The notes under the pieces were generated by a model, which saw only the letters and a program-made list of their open reading frames with translations, searched no databases and was not told the DNA's origin. Made by a program: the position numbers and the translations under genes. From JAFASC01 sp034669505 (lineage in GTDB: Bacteria; Pseudomonadota; Alphaproteobacteria; Rhizobiales; Beijerinckiaceae), in assembly GCA_034669505.1 (NCBI GenBank), contig JAXDNJ010000066.1, forward strand, positions 31,061-95,060: DNA of 64,000 nt. Reading direction: 5' to 3'. The stretch's first letter is position 1. Every line of letters begins with the position of its first letter. Of this stretch, positions 1 to 9,584 are shown one piece after another.

Positions 1-3000
1 GTAACGCCAATGATTGGTGATCAGCTGATGCAAACGCTCCGCGTCGAAACGCGTCATGTCGCTCATCACGTCGACGCGGCCGTGATGGGCGAGATCGCCA
101 CCCTGATGGTAGCTTTTCTGCATCAGTTCCTCTTCTTCCGCGACGGGCTCGAGGTCCACCATGGACATGTTGCAGCGCGATTCGAACGTGTTGTCCTCGT
201 CGAGGACATAAGCGATGCCGCCCGACATGCCCGCGGCGAAGTTGCGCCCGGTCTTGCCGATCACGACGACGATGCCGCCGGTCATATATTCGCAGCCATG
301 ATCGCCGGTGCCCTCGACGACCGCGATCGCGCCGGAATTGCGCACCGCAAACCGCTCGCCGGCGACGCCGCGGAAATAGCATTCGCCGGCGATGGCGCCG
401 TAGAGCACAGTGTTGCCGACGATGATCGATTCCTCCGGTGTGATCTTCGCCGCCTGGCGCGACGGGTAGATCGCGATGCGGCCGCCGGAGAGCCCCTTGC
501 CGACATAGTCGTTGGCGTCGCCCTCGAGTTCGAGCGTCACGCCGTGGGCGAGCCATGCGCCGAAACTCTGCCCGGCAGTGCCAGTCGCCCGGATATGGAT
601 CGTGTTGTCCGGCAGGCCGGTATGTCCGTAAATTCGCGCGACCTCGCCCGACAGCATCGCGCCGATGGCACGATTGACGTTGCGCACTTGCGTTTCGATG
701 CGCACCGGTGCGCCGCGATCCAGCGCGGGCCGTGCCTTCTCGATGAAGCCGCGGTCGAGCGCCTTCTCAAGCCCATGATCCTGGCTGCCGCTATGATAGA
801 TCGCCGCGGCGTCACTCGCTTCGGGCTTATGAAACAGACGCGAGAAGTCGAGTCCCTTCGCCTTCCAATGATCGATGACCTGCTCGCGATCGAGCATCTG
901 CATCTGCCCGATCATCTCGTCGAAGGTGCGGTAGCCGAGCGCGGCCATGATCTCCCGCACTTCCTCGGCGACGAAGAAGAAGAAATTGATCACATGCTCG
1001 GGCTGGCCGACGAAGCGCTTGCGCAGGACGGGGTCCTGCGTCGCGACACCGACCGGACACGTATTAAGATGACACTTGCGCATCATAATGCAGCCCGCCG
1101 CGATCAGCGGCGCGGTCGCAAAGCCGAACTCGTCCGCACCGAGGAGCGCGCCGACAACGACGTCGCGCCCGGTACGGATGCCGCCATCGACCTGCACCGC
1201 GATGCGCGAGCGCAGGCGGTTAAGCACGAGCGTCTGGTGCGTCTCAGCAAGGCCGATTTCCCACGGCGACCCCGCATGCTTGATCGACGTTAGCGGCGAG
1301 GCGCCGGTGCCGCCCTCGAAACCGGAGATCGTCACGTGATCGGCGCGGCCCTTCGAGACACCGGCGGCGACCGTGCCCACTCCAATCTCGGAGACGAGCT
1401 TCACCGAGACTTGCGCGCGCGGATTGACGTTCTTCAGATCGAAGATCAGCTGCGCCAAATCCTCGATCGAATAGATGTCGTGATGCGGCGGTGGCGAAAT
1501 AAGCCCGACGCCTTGTGTCGAATGACGCACCTTCGCGATGACGGCGTCGACCTTATGACCCGGCAGCTGCCCGCCTTCGCCGGGCTTGGCGCCCTGCGCC
1601 ATCTTGATCTGCATCATGTCCGAGTTGATGAGATACTCGGTCGTCGCGCCGAAGCGCCCTGAGGCGACCTGCTTGATCGCCGAGCGCATCGAATCACCGT
1701 TCGGCAGCGGCTTGTAGCGATCGGATTCCTCGCCGCCTTCCCCGGTATTCGATTTGCCGCCGATGCGGTTCATCGCGATCGCGAGCGTCGTATGCGCCTC
1801 GCGCGAGATTGAGCCGAACGACATTGCGCCGGTCGAGAATCGCTTCACGATCTTTGCCGCCGGTTCCACTTCTTCGATCGGCACCGGCGCACGGCCGTCT
1901 TCTTCAGCGCCGCGAATGCGGAAGAGGCCGCGCAGGGTGAGCAGCGTCTCGTCCTGCTCGTTCAGAAGCTCGGCGTAAGCGCGATACTTTTCCTGCGCGT
2001 TGCCACGTACGGCATGCTGCAGCAGCGATACGGATTGCGGCGTCCACGAATGCGCCTCGCCGCGGATGCGGTAGGCATAATCGCCGCCGACATCGAGCAT
2101 GGTCTTGTAGATCGGCGCCTCGCTGAACGCGTTGCGATGGCGGCGCACAGTCTCTTGCGCGATCTCGCCGAGACCGACGCCTTCGATCATCGTGTGCGTG
2201 CCGGTGAAGAACTCGTCGACGAAGCTCTGCGCAAGACCGACAGCATCGAAAATCTGCGCGCCGCAGTAGGACTGATAAGTCGAGATGCCCATCTTGGACA
2301 TGACCTTCAACAATCCTTTGTCGAGCGACTTGATGAAGCGCTTCATCGCTTCGTATCCGTCGACCTCGCTCGGGAATTCGTCCGACATCGCGGCGAGCGT
2401 CTCGAATGCGAGATAGGGATTGATCGCCTCGGCGCCGTAGCCGGCGAGCAGCGCGAAATGATGCACTTCGCGCGCTTCTCCCGTCTCGACGACGAGGCCA
2501 ACCGACGTGCGCAATCCCTTGCGGATCAAATGATGATGCACCGCCGCCGTCGCGAGCAGCGCCGGAATCGCAATGCGGTCGGGCCCGACCTGCCGGTCCG
2601 ACACGATAATGATGTTGTAGCGTCCGCGCACCGCCTCTTCAGCGCGCTCGCAGAGCCGCGTCAGTGCGCCGCGCATTCCCTCGGCGCCCTTCTCGGCCGC
2701 GTAGGTGATGTCGAGCGTCTTCGTGTCGAACGCGTCTTCGAGATGGCCGATCGAGCGTATCTTTTCGAGATCGGCATTCGTCAGGATCGGCTGGCGCACT
2801 TCGAGACGCTTGCGGCGTGAGGCACCTTCAAGGTCGAAAATGTTCGGCCGCGGTCCAATGAAAGACACGAGGCTCATCACCAGCTCTTCGCGGATCGGAT
2901 CGATCGGCGGATTCGTCACCTGCGCGAAGTTCTGCTTAAAGTAAGTGTAGAGCATCTTGGGGTGATCGGAGAGCGCCGAAATCGGCGTATCCGTCCCCAT

Positions 3001-4575
3001 CGAGCCGATCGCTTCCTGGCCGGTGACAGCCATCGGCGACATCAAAAGCGCGAGGTCTTCCTGCGTGTAGCCGAAAGCCTGCTGGCGATCCAAGAGCGGC
3101 ACGTCAGTGCGCGTCGAGCGCGGCTCAACCGGCCGCAATTCTTCAAGCACGATCTGGCTGCGCGCGAGCCATTCCGGATAAGGATGCGAGGCCGAAAGCG
3201 TCGCCTTGATGTCGTCGTCGGAGACGATGCGCCCCTGTTCGAGATCGACGAGCAGCATCTTGCCCGGCTGCAAGCGCCACTTCTGCACGATCGATTCTTC
3301 GGGGATCGGCAGCACGCCCATTTCGGACGCGAGCACGACGAGGCCGTCATCCGTGACGAGATAGCGCGCGGGACGCAGGCCGTTGCGATCGAGCGTCGCG
3401 CCGATCTGCCGTCCGTCGGTGAATGCGACGGCGGCCGGTCCATCCCACGGCTCCATCAAAGCGGCGTGATATTCGTAGAAGGCCTTGCGGTCTTCGCTCA
3501 TCAGCGGATTGCCGGCCCAGGCTTCCGGAATGAGCATCATCATCGCGTGAGTCAGCGAGTAGCCGCCCTGCACCAAAAATTCGAGCGCGTTGTCGAAACA
3601 CGCCGTGTCCGACTGGCCCTCGTATGAAATCGGCCAAAGCTTCGAGATGTTGTTACCGAAGAGCTTCGACTCGACCGATGCCTGCCGCGCCGCCATCCAG
3701 TTGACGTTGCCGCGCAGCGTATTGATCTCGCCGTTATGCGCGACCATGCGATAGGGATGCGCAAGGCGCCATGATGGGAACGTGTTCGTTGCGAAGCGCT
3801 GATGCACAAGCGCCAGCGCGCTCTCGAAGCGCTCGTCTCCAAGATCGAGGAAATAACTTCCGAGCTGACGCACCAGCACCATGCCCTTGTAGACGATGGT
3901 GCGACACGACATGGACACGGGATAGTACTCGGCCATCTCGCGCTTACCGGCGGCGTAGATCGCGTTCGACACGACCTTGCGCGCGACATAGAGGCGCCGC
4001 TCGAAATCATCTTCATCGCGCACGCCCGGCCCGCGGCCGAGGAACACCTGGTTGTGGACGGGTTCGACCGCCTTTACCGCATCGCCGAGATCGGAACTGT
4101 CCACGGGTACGTCGCGCCAGCCGAGGAAGGCGAGCCCCTCCTCTTCGATGACCCGCTCGACGATGGCGCGGATTTCATTTCGTGCCGCCTCGTCGCGCGG
4201 CATGAAGAATTGGCCGATGCCGTAATCGCGCGGCTCCGGCAGGGTGATGCCGGCCTTCGCCATCTCCTCGGAGAAGAAGCGATGCGGGATTTGCACGAGG
4301 ATGCCGCAGCCGTCGCCGAGCTTGGCGTCCGCCCCGACCGCACCGCGGTGGTCGAGGTTGAGGAGGATCTGCAGGCCCTTCGTGACAATCGCGTGCGACT
4401 TGCGGTTAGACATGTCGGCGATGAAGCCGACGCCGCAGGAATCGTGCTCGTTACGCGGGTCGTAGAGGCCTTGCGCCGTCGGCAGCGCAGGATCGGTCGC
4501 ATCGATGCGCGCAACGGCACGGGAAGACGCCTCGCTTGAAGGCCCTCGGCTCCGATTTAGGCGCTCGTGTTCCAT
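1..4575 (-). CDS. gltB: Glutamate synthase (NADPH) large subunit, 3' end cut by the window
   Basis: Makes glutamate from 2-oxoglutarate and glutamine amide nitrogen in the cytoplasm, together with the small subunit GltD, which is not in the window. The frame is open for 1525 codons from the ATG at 4575 to base 1. The class II amidotransferase nucleophile is Cys47 in CGVGF, preceded by a 46-residue propeptide as usual for this family. The [3Fe-4S] ligands C-x5-C-x4-C are at about residues 1162, 1168 and 1173. The last residues in the window, ending HWRY, lie near the normal C-terminus, so I infer that only a few tens of residues are missing. The many plus-strand open frames opposite it are shadows. 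Confidence 0.96.
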   Translation of the reverse strand, partial: MEHERLNRSRGPSSEASSRAVARIDATDPALPTAQGLYDPRNEHDSCGVGFIADMSNRKSHAIVTKGLQILLNLDHRGAVGADAKLGDGCGILVQIPHRFFSEEMAKAGITLPEPRDYGIGQFFMPRDEAARNEIRAIVERVIEEEGLAFLGWRDVPVDSSDLGDAVKAVEPVHNQVFLGRGPGVRDEDDFERRLYVARKVVSNAIYAAGKREMAEYYPVSMSCRTIVYKGMVLVRQLGSYFLDLGDERFESALALVHQRFATNTFPSWRLAHPYRMVAHNGEINTLRGNVNWMAARQASVESKLFGNNISKLWPISYEGQSDTACFDNALEFLVQGGYSLTHAMMMLIPEAWAGNPLMSEDRKAFYEYHAALMEPWDGPAAVAFTDGRQIGATLDRNGLRPARYLVTDDGLVVLASEMGVLPIPEESIVQKWRLQPGKMLLVDLEQGRIVSDDDIKATLSASHPYPEWLARSQIVLEELRPVEPRSTRTDVPLLDRQQAFGYTQEDLALLMSPMAVTGQEAIGSMGTDTPISALSDHPKMLYTYFKQNFAQVTNPPIDPIREELVMSLVSFIGPRPNIFDLEGASRRKRLEVRQPILTNADLEKIRSIGHLEDAFDTKTLDITYAAEKGAEGMRGALTRLCERAEEAVRGRYNIIIVSDRQVGPDRIAIPALLATAAVHHHLIRKGLRTSVGLVVETGEAREVHHFALLAGYGAEAINPYLAFETLAAMSDEFPSEVDGYEAMKRFIKSLDKGLLKVMSKMGISTYQSYCGAQIFDAVGLAQSFVDEFFTGTHTMIEGVGLGEIAQETVRRHRNAFSEAPIYKTMLDVGGDYAYRIRGEAHSWTPQSVSLLQHAVRGNAQEKYRAYAELLNEQDETLLTLRGLFRIRGAEEDGRAPVPIEEVEPAAKIVKRFSTGAMSFGSISREAHTTLAIAMNRIGGKSNTGEGGEESDRYKPLPNGDSMRSAIKQVASGRFGATTEYLINSDMMQIKMAQGAKPGEGGQLPGHKVDAVIAKVRHSTQGVGLISPPPHHDIYSIEDLAQLIFDLKNVNPRAQVSVKLVSEIGVGTVAAGVSKGRADHVTISGFEGGTGASPLTSIKHAGSPWEIGLAETHQTLVLNRLRSRIAVQVDGGIRTGRDVVVGALLGADEFGFATAPLIAAGCIMMRKCHLNTCPVGVATQDPVLRKRFVGQPEHVINFFFFVAEEVREIMAALGYRTFDEMIGQMQMLDREQVIDHWKAKGLDFSRLFHKPEASDAAAIYHSGSQDHGLEKALDRGFIEKARPALDRGAPVRIETQVRNVNRAIGAMLSGEVARIYGHTGLPDNTIHIRATGTAGQSFGAWLAHGVTLELEGDANDYVGKGLSGGRIAIYPSRQAAKITPEESIIVGNTVLYGAIAGECYFRGVAGERFAVRNSGAIAVVEGTGDHGCEYMTGGIVVVIGKTGRNFAAGMSGGIAYVLDEDNTFESRCNMSMVDLEPVAEEEELMQKSYHQGGDLAHHGRVDVMSDMTRFDAERLHQLITNHWRY

Positions 4576-4853
4576 CTGCCTGCTCCGGGCATGTGGGTCG
4601 CGACAAACAATCTCAAGAAGATGATGGACCGAGCGGCCAAAACCGCAAGCGCCGGCCCGTTTTCGGCAGCAAAACCGATGGGTCAGCAAATCTGTCCTAT
4701 CTTCCGCGCGAACCTGCCAGTTTAGCGCGGGGAAGACAAGCAAGTTTGGCGCCGGAAAGGCGGGAAATTTGTAGCTGATCTCCGGCCGGTTTGCCGGATG
4801 GCGCAGGGCTGGCGTACAGCGCCTGGCGGGCTCATCAATATCGGACATGAAGA

Positions 4854-5924
4854 ATGGATTTTGCCAGCGACAATGCGGCCGGCGCGAGCCGGCCGATTCT
4901 CGACGCGCTCTTTGCGACGAATGACGAATTCTGTCCGGCCTACGGCACCGATCGGCACACGGCTGAAGCCGAGCGCGCGCTCAACGCTGTGTTCGAGCGC
5001 GACGTCGCGAGCTTTCTCGTCGCAACCGGCACGGCCTCGAATGCTCTGGCACTTGGCGCGATCACACCGCCCTGGGGGGCGGTGTTCTGCCACGAGCACG
5101 CGCACATCATCGATGACGAGTGCGGCGCGCCGGAGATGTTTTCCGCCGGCGCCAAGCTCGTCGGTATACCCGGCGCCCTCGGCAAGATCACACCAGCGGC
5201 TCTCGCGGATGCACTGGCGCGCTTCCCGCGCGGTCTCGTCAAGCAGGTGCAACCCGCCGCGCTCAGCCTGTCGCAGGCAACCGAATGCGGCACGGTCTAC
5301 ACCTGCGCAGAGATTGCTGAGCTCGCGTCGGTGGCGCATGCAGCCGGCGTGTCTGTGCACATGGACGGCGCGCGTTTCGCCAACGCGATCATCGCGCTCG
5401 GCTGCACGCCGGCCGAGATGACCTGGAAGGCGGGTGTCGACGTCCTCTCCTTCGGCGCGACCAAAAACGGCGCGCTCGCTTGCGAGGCGGTCATCTTTTT
5501 CGATCGCCAGCGCTCCGAAAACTTCGCCTACCAGCGCAAGCGCGGCGGGCACACGTTGTCGAAAGGCCGCTTCCTCGGCGTGCAGATGTGCGCCTATCTG
5601 AACGATGGCCACTGGCTTAATCTCGCGCGCCACGCCAATTCCTCGGCCGCGCGGCTTGAAGAGGGGCTGCGCCGCAGCCGTGGCGTGCGGCTGCCATGGC
5701 CGCGCCAGGTCAACGAGTTGTTCGCGATCCTGCCGAAGCGCGCCGATGCGGCGCTAAAGGCGGCCGGGGCGCGCTATTACGACTGGGGCGCCCGCTCGCT
5801 CTCCGAAGCGGAAGCACCCAAGCCCGACGAAGTCTTCGTTCGCCTCATATCGTCCTTCGCGACCAAGCAGGCCGACATCGACCGCTTCGTCGCAATCGTC
5901 GCGGAGAGTGCCATTCCGGCGTGA
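4854..5924 (+). CDS. ltaE: Low-specificity L-threonine aldolase
   Basis: PLP fold type I enzyme, 356 residues, expected to split L-threonine or allo-threonine into glycine and acetaldehyde. The PLP lysine is Lys204 in the motif SFGATKNG. The upstream HMDGAR motif around residue 169 supplies the cofactor-stacking and aspartate residues. Length fits the family. It is divergent from gltB across 278 bases in which I see no other gene. The gene symbol follows family usage; some relatives are annotated as beta-eliminating lyase or GLY1-type aldolase. Confidence 0.9.
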   Translation: MDFASDNAAGASRPILDALFATNDEFCPAYGTDRHTAEAERALNAVFERDVASFLVATGTASNALALGAITPPWGAVFCHEHAHIIDDECGAPEMFSAGAKLVGIPGALGKITPAALADALARFPRGLVKQVQPAALSLSQATECGTVYTCAEIAELASVAHAAGVSVHMDGARFANAIIALGCTPAEMTWKAGVDVLSFGATKNGALACEAVIFFDRQRSENFAYQRKRGGHTLSKGRFLGVQMCAYLNDGHWLNLARHANSSAARLEEGLRRSRGVRLPWPRQVNELFAILPKRADAALKAAGARYYDWGARSLSEAEAPKPDEVFVRLISSFATKQADIDRFVAIVAESAIPA

Positions 5925-6001
5925 CGCTTTGGCCGCACGCCCGCCCGATTCCTTGCCGACAGCTTGCTCTTGGAGCGGGGCCGAATTCAAGGAGTCCATC
6001 T

Positions 6002-6895
6002 ATGGCGGCGGAGGGAAATAGAGGCCGGCTTTTGACCGTGCTGGGTCTTGCCGGCGGTCTGGCACTTGTAAGTGCAAGCGCACCCGCCCAGGCGCAGATG
6101 TGGGGCGGCTGGTGGGGCGGCTGGCGCCCGGCCCAGCCCGCGCCTTACGCCGCGCCGATCCCGCCCCGGCGGGTCGCCGGTATCGTCGCCTCGGAAGGCT
6201 ACGCCCTGAACGGAGCGCCGCGGCGCGATGGCGATGTGATCATCGCGGACGGTGTGGACGGCCATGGCCAGCACATGCGCTTCGTCATCGATGCCTATGA
6301 CGGCGAAGTTCTGCGCAGCCGCATCGCCGGGCCGCCGCGCCCGCCTGGTCTCATCGGCAACGGCGAGGCGGCGGATGCGCCGCAGCAGGCGCATGTCGCG
6401 CTCGCCCCCAACCAGCCCGCTCGAGCTTCCGGGCTCGGGGCGGCGCTCCGTCCGGGAACCGGGCCGCTGATGGGCGGCGCGCAGCCCGGCCTCGAGCCGC
6501 TGCATCCGCTCGGCAAGCCGAAGCCGGCGCCGAAACCGAAACAGACTGCGGCCCATACGCCCGCGAAGCCCGCCACCACTCCGGTCCCGCCGAAGGCCCC
6601 GTCCGAGGCCGAGAAGGTGACCGCTCCGGCCCCGGCCGCCACGCAGGAGCCCGCCTCCCCCGCGCCCGCGGCGGAAGCCAACGCCCCGATGGCGAGCCCC
6701 GCGACTCCGCTCGCGCCGGATGCCATCCCGGCTAGCCCGCCCGTGCCCCCCGCCAGGGCCGCGGTCGAAGCCAAGGCTCCCACCCCGCAGCCGACGCCCG
6801 ACATCGGTCCGGCGGTGAAAAAGGTCGACCCGGCGCCGACTGCTACAGTCCCTGTCGCGCCGAGCGCACCTGACTTCACGGACGAGAGCAAGTAG
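6002..6895 (+). CDS. Pro/Ala-rich exported protein of unknown function
   Basis: 297 residues. The start is the ATG at 6002, placed behind a good AAGGAG ribosome site; an in-frame extension back to 5696 overlaps the aldolase gene and is rejected. Residues 1-31 form a signal peptide ending in the AQAQ type. A short ordered part follows (about 55-120, with VAGIVASEGY and similar). From about residue 140 to the end it is low-complexity Pro/Ala/Lys sequence, as in periplasm-spanning or wall-associated linkers. The minus-strand open frames opposite are mirror images of the biased composition. No family recognised. Confidence 0.75.
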   Translation: MAAEGNRGRLLTVLGLAGGLALVSASAPAQAQMWGGWWGGWRPAQPAPYAAPIPPRRVAGIVASEGYALNGAPRRDGDVIIADGVDGHGQHMRFVIDAYDGEVLRSRIAGPPRPPGLIGNGEAADAPQQAHVALAPNQPARASGLGAALRPGTGPLMGGAQPGLEPLHPLGKPKPAPKPKQTAAHTPAKPATTPVPPKAPSEAEKVTAPAPAATQEPASPAPAAEANAPMASPATPLAPDAIPASPPVPPARAAVEAKAPTPQPTPDIGPAVKKVDPAPTATVPVAPSAPDFTDESK

Positions 6896-6911
6896 AAGCG
6901 GGCAGCGCGCC

Positions 6912-7205
6912 TCAGCGCCGCCTTTCCTCGCTGTTTTCCTCCTGATTTGGCGCCGCGCGAATTCCGCTTGGCGCCATTCTTCTGTTTTCAGCCAGGAAAT
7001 CGCGGCCGGCCCGCGTGATCGCAATCATGCGGCCTTTCCCGTTAGCATCGGCACGGACGACAAAGCCGCGGTCGATCGAATCCTCGAAGACCGTCAGCCG
7101 CGGACAGGACGTGCGCCAGGCCTCCATCACCTCGGCATAACGCCGCGGGTTCGGCGCGAGCCATTCGAGAAAATCGAGGATCAGTGGATCGAGATCGGCG
7201 CTCAT
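6912..7205 (-). CDS. Conserved-looking small protein, possible winged-helix fold
   Basis: 97 residues with acidic and aromatic N-terminus (LDPLILDFLEWLAP) and a centre reading RGFVVRADANGKGRMIAITRAGRDFL, which resembles the beta-wing and final strand of small winged-helix proteins. The tail is Arg/Glu-rich. It is divergent from leuC with 96 bases between the starts. No function can be assigned; a small DNA-binding role is only an inference from the wing-like pattern. Confidence 0.65.
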   Translation of the reverse strand: MSADLDPLILDFLEWLAPNPRRYAEVMEAWRTSCPRLTVFEDSIDRGFVVRADANGKGRMIAITRAGRDFLAENRRMAPSGIRAAPNQEENSEERRR

Positions 7206-7301
7206 CGCTCCTTGAAGCCTGGCTAAGACGAGAACACTTTCACTCCTGGGCGTGAGGGATTAAAGAACCGGCACGCCAATTCCATCAAGCCAGTCAGACC
7301 G

Positions 7302-8705
7302 ATGAAATCCCGCACGCTCTACGACAAAATCTGGTACGACCACGTCATCGAAACGCAGCCCGATGGCACGTCCCTCCTCTATATCGACCGCCACCTCGTC
7401 CATGAAGTGACGAGCCCGCAAGCCTTTGAAGGCCTGCGCCTTTCCGGCCGCAAGGTGCGCGCCCCGGAAAAGACGCTTGCCGTCGTCGACCACAACGTGC
7501 CGACGACCGACCGCAGCCAAGGCATCGCCGACGACGAAAGCCGCATCCAGGTCGAGACGCTCGCCAAAAACGCCGCCGATTTCGGCGTCGAGTACTATCA
7601 TGAGCTCGATAAGCGCCAAGGCATCGTCCACATCATCGGCCCGGAGCAGGGGTTCACGCTGCCCGGCACGACCATCGTCTGCGGCGACAGCCACACCTCG
7701 ACGCACGGCGCCTTCGGCGCGCTCGCGCACGGCATCGGCACGTCGGAAGTCGAGCACGTGCTCGCGACGCAAACCCTGATCCAGAACAAAGCCAAGAACA
7801 TGCGCGTCCGCGTCGACGGCCAAACCGGCCCCGGCGTCGGCGCCAAGGACATCATCCTCGCAATCATCGGCGAGATCGGCACCGCCGGCGGCACCGGCCA
7901 CGTCATCGAATATACCGGCGAGGCGATCCGGGCGCTGTCGATGGAAGGCCGCATGACCGTCTGCAACATGTCGGTCGAAGGCGGCGCGCGCGCCGGCATG
8001 ATCGCGCCCGACTCGAAGACTTACGCCTACTTGAAGGACAAGCCGAAAGTGCCGAAGGGCGCGCGCTGGGATGATGCGATGCGCTATTGGGAGAGCCTGC
8101 ACACGGACGAGGGCGCGCATTTCGACAAGGACGTCGTGCTCGATGCGGCGAGCCTGCCGCCGATCGTCACCTGGGGCACGAGCCCGGAAGACGTGTCGAC
8201 CATCGGCGGCAGCGTGCCGCGGCTCGAAGACGCGGAAAACGAGCAGATGCGCGCCAAGATCAAACGCGCGCTCGATTACATGGGCCTCGAGGGCGGCGAA
8301 AAGATTTCCGACATCGAGATCGATCGCGTGTTTCTTGGCTCATGTACCAACGGCCGCATCGAGGATTTGCGCGCCGCCGCAAAAATCGTCGACGGCAAGC
8401 ATGTGCACGACCGCGTCAACGCGATGGTCGTGCCGGGCTCCGGCCTGGTGAAGATGCAGGCGGAGGCCGAGGGTCTCGACAAGATATTTAAAGCCGCCGG
8501 CTTCGAATGGCGCGAGCCCGGCTGCTCGATGTGCCTTGCGATGAATCCCGACAAGCTCGCCCCGGGCGAGCGTTGCGCCTCGACCTCGAACCGCAACTTT
8601 GAGGGCCGCCAAGGCTTCCGCGGCCGCACGCATCTGGTGTCGCCGATCATGGCGGCGGCGGCGGCGATCGCCGGGCGGTTTGTCGATGTGCGCCAGTGGG
8701 GGTGA
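7302..8705 (+). CDS. leuC: 3-isopropylmalate dehydratase large subunit
   Basis: Isomerises 2-isopropylmalate to 3-isopropylmalate in leucine synthesis, as a heterodimer with LeuD (not in the window). 467 residues, full length for the family. The [4Fe-4S] cluster ligands are Cys348 in GSCTNGR and Cys408 and Cys411 in CSMC. Substrate-channel motifs such as GDSHTSTHGAFGAL are intact. The gene stands alone: the next downstream sequence is a dispersed repeat rather than leuD, so the small subunit is encoded elsewhere, as in many Hyphomicrobiales. Confidence 0.97.
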   Translation: MKSRTLYDKIWYDHVIETQPDGTSLLYIDRHLVHEVTSPQAFEGLRLSGRKVRAPEKTLAVVDHNVPTTDRSQGIADDESRIQVETLAKNAADFGVEYYHELDKRQGIVHIIGPEQGFTLPGTTIVCGDSHTSTHGAFGALAHGIGTSEVEHVLATQTLIQNKAKNMRVRVDGQTGPGVGAKDIILAIIGEIGTAGGTGHVIEYTGEAIRALSMEGRMTVCNMSVEGGARAGMIAPDSKTYAYLKDKPKVPKGARWDDAMRYWESLHTDEGAHFDKDVVLDAASLPPIVTWGTSPEDVSTIGGSVPRLEDAENEQMRAKIKRALDYMGLEGGEKISDIEIDRVFLGSCTNGRIEDLRAAAKIVDGKHVHDRVNAMVVPGSGLVKMQAEAEGLDKIFKAAGFEWREPGCSMCLAMNPDKLAPGERCASTSNRNFEGRQGFRGRTHLVSPIMAAAAAIAGRFVDVRQWG

Positions 8706-8738
8706 GGGGGCCGGCCCTTATCAGCGTACTATAACGGT

Positions 8739-8854
8739 CCACATCCCCGGAGCCGCGCAGCGGCATCGGGGGTCCAGGGCAGACGCCTGGTCTTAGCAAG
8801 CTAGACGCGTTTGCTCTGGGTCCCGGATCGCGCTTCGCGCGTCCGGGAATGTGG
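8739..8854. repeat. Dispersed intergenic palindromic repeat, copy 1
   Basis: The outer arms are near-perfect inverted repeats: CCACATCCCCGGA at the left and TCCGGGAATGTGG at the right. Inner segments form further hairpins, for example GATCGCGCTTCGCGCGTC. The block GCTCTGGGTCCCGGAT near the right arm recurs in the copy at 58188-58283, as do the arms and the GGGGTCCAG segment. It lies between leuC and gene remnants and has no coding capacity. It looks like a BIME- or MITE-like element. Confidence 0.8.
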
Positions 8855-8861
8855 CTAATGA

Positions 8862-8955
8862 TCAGCTATTCAGCTCGTAATAGAGATCGCGCCATCTCGG
8901 ATTCATCGCTTCGATCAGCTTGAGCTTCCACGGGCGTCGCCAGCGTTTAATTCGC
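8862..8955 (-). pseudogene. 3' remnant of a GIY-YIG nuclease gene
   Basis: In one minus-strand frame ending with TGA at 8862-8864 the translation is IKRWRRPWKLKLIEAMNP followed by RWRDLYYELNS. This matches what I know of the C-terminal tail of single-domain GIY-YIG (UPF0213/YhbQ-like) proteins. The catalytic GIY and YIG strands are absent. Upstream of about 8955 the frame runs into the 3' end of the histidine-kinase remnant, so only about 30 codons of the original gene survive. Too short for any activity. Confidence 0.6.
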
Positions 8956-9243
8956 CGATTGCACCGACTCAGGAAACACGATCGTCACCTTGAGACCGGA
9001 CTCGCTGCGGATGTCGATCTCGCCGCGAAGCTTCAGAACGAGGGAGCGAAGCAGCCCATAGCCGAGCGAGCCCTCGCGAGGATGCGACATGCCGATCCCA
9101 TCGTCCTCGATGATCAGCTCGACAAAGCCCGCCTGACTGCGTCGCGCTTGCGCGAGAATGGTTCCGGATTTCGGCGCCGGAAAAGCGTACTTCACCGCGT
9201 TGGTGATAAGATCGAGGCCCACGCAGCGAAACGCTGCGGGCAT
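8947..9243 (-). pseudogene. Truncated sensor histidine kinase, ATPase-domain remnant
   Basis: 98 residues containing only the C-terminal HATPase part of an HWE/HisKA_2-type kinase. The N-box is LDLITNAVKYAF, the G1-type motif is DDGIGM, and the G2-like loop is GSLGYGLLRSL. No phospho-accepting histidine domain or sensor domain precedes it, and the same frame has a stop 14 codons upstream of the ATG. The stop codon overlaps the start of the GIY-YIG remnant. It could be expressed as a lone ATPase module, but the lack of any upstream kinase sequence favours a remnant. Confidence 0.65.
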
Positions 9244-9320
9244 AAAGATTTCTCGACAAAAACCGCCGTCCGACCGCGATCAAATCCGATCACGCGATCA
9301 GACGGAGCCGGTGCGGGCGA

Positions 9321-9584
9321 CTAATGACAGAGGACGCGTGCAGCGGTGTCACCGGCGGCCATCACCATGCGAATCGCGTCCTTCACCTTTTGCGGCAGGA
9401 TCGCTATGCCGAGCAAAAACTGAAGGACGGACTTGACCTTCGGCCATTCCTGACAAAACACGTTGATGGGCGCGGCTGCCGCTACCGCTTCGGCTTGCGC
9501 CGTCGCCGCGGCAGGGCTCGCATCGAAATTGCTGAAGGCTTGCTCGAGCTTCTTCTGCTGCTCCGGTGTCACCTGGGTCGCCAT
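9321..9584 (-). CDS. Small hypothetical protein
   Basis: 87 residues, starting MATQVTPEQQKKLEQAF. The ATG at 9584 sits behind a strong GAGGAG site, which decides it against a start 15 bases upstream. The protein has a Gln/Ala-rich helical first half and a conserved-looking second half (FCQEWPKVKSVLQFLLG and KDAIRMVMAAGD) with one cysteine near each end of that part. No signal peptide. I do not recognise a characterised family. It lies between the kinase remnant and the phosphopantetheinyl transferase. Confidence 0.7.
   Translation of the reverse strand: MATQVTPEQQKKLEQAFSNFDASPAAATAQAEAVAAAAPINVFCQEWPKVKSVLQFLLGIAILPQKVKDAIRMVMAAGDTAARVLCH

Noticed and set aside
10..2820. Long plus-strand frames opposite gltB
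   Set aside because: Their translations are Arg/Asp/His-rich without any family motif, as expected for shadows of a GC-rich gene on the other strand.
5987..7024. 345-residue Arg/Gly-rich minus-strand frame
   Set aside because: It mirrors the Pro/Ala-rich exported protein; its composition is a complement artefact and it has no ribosome site.
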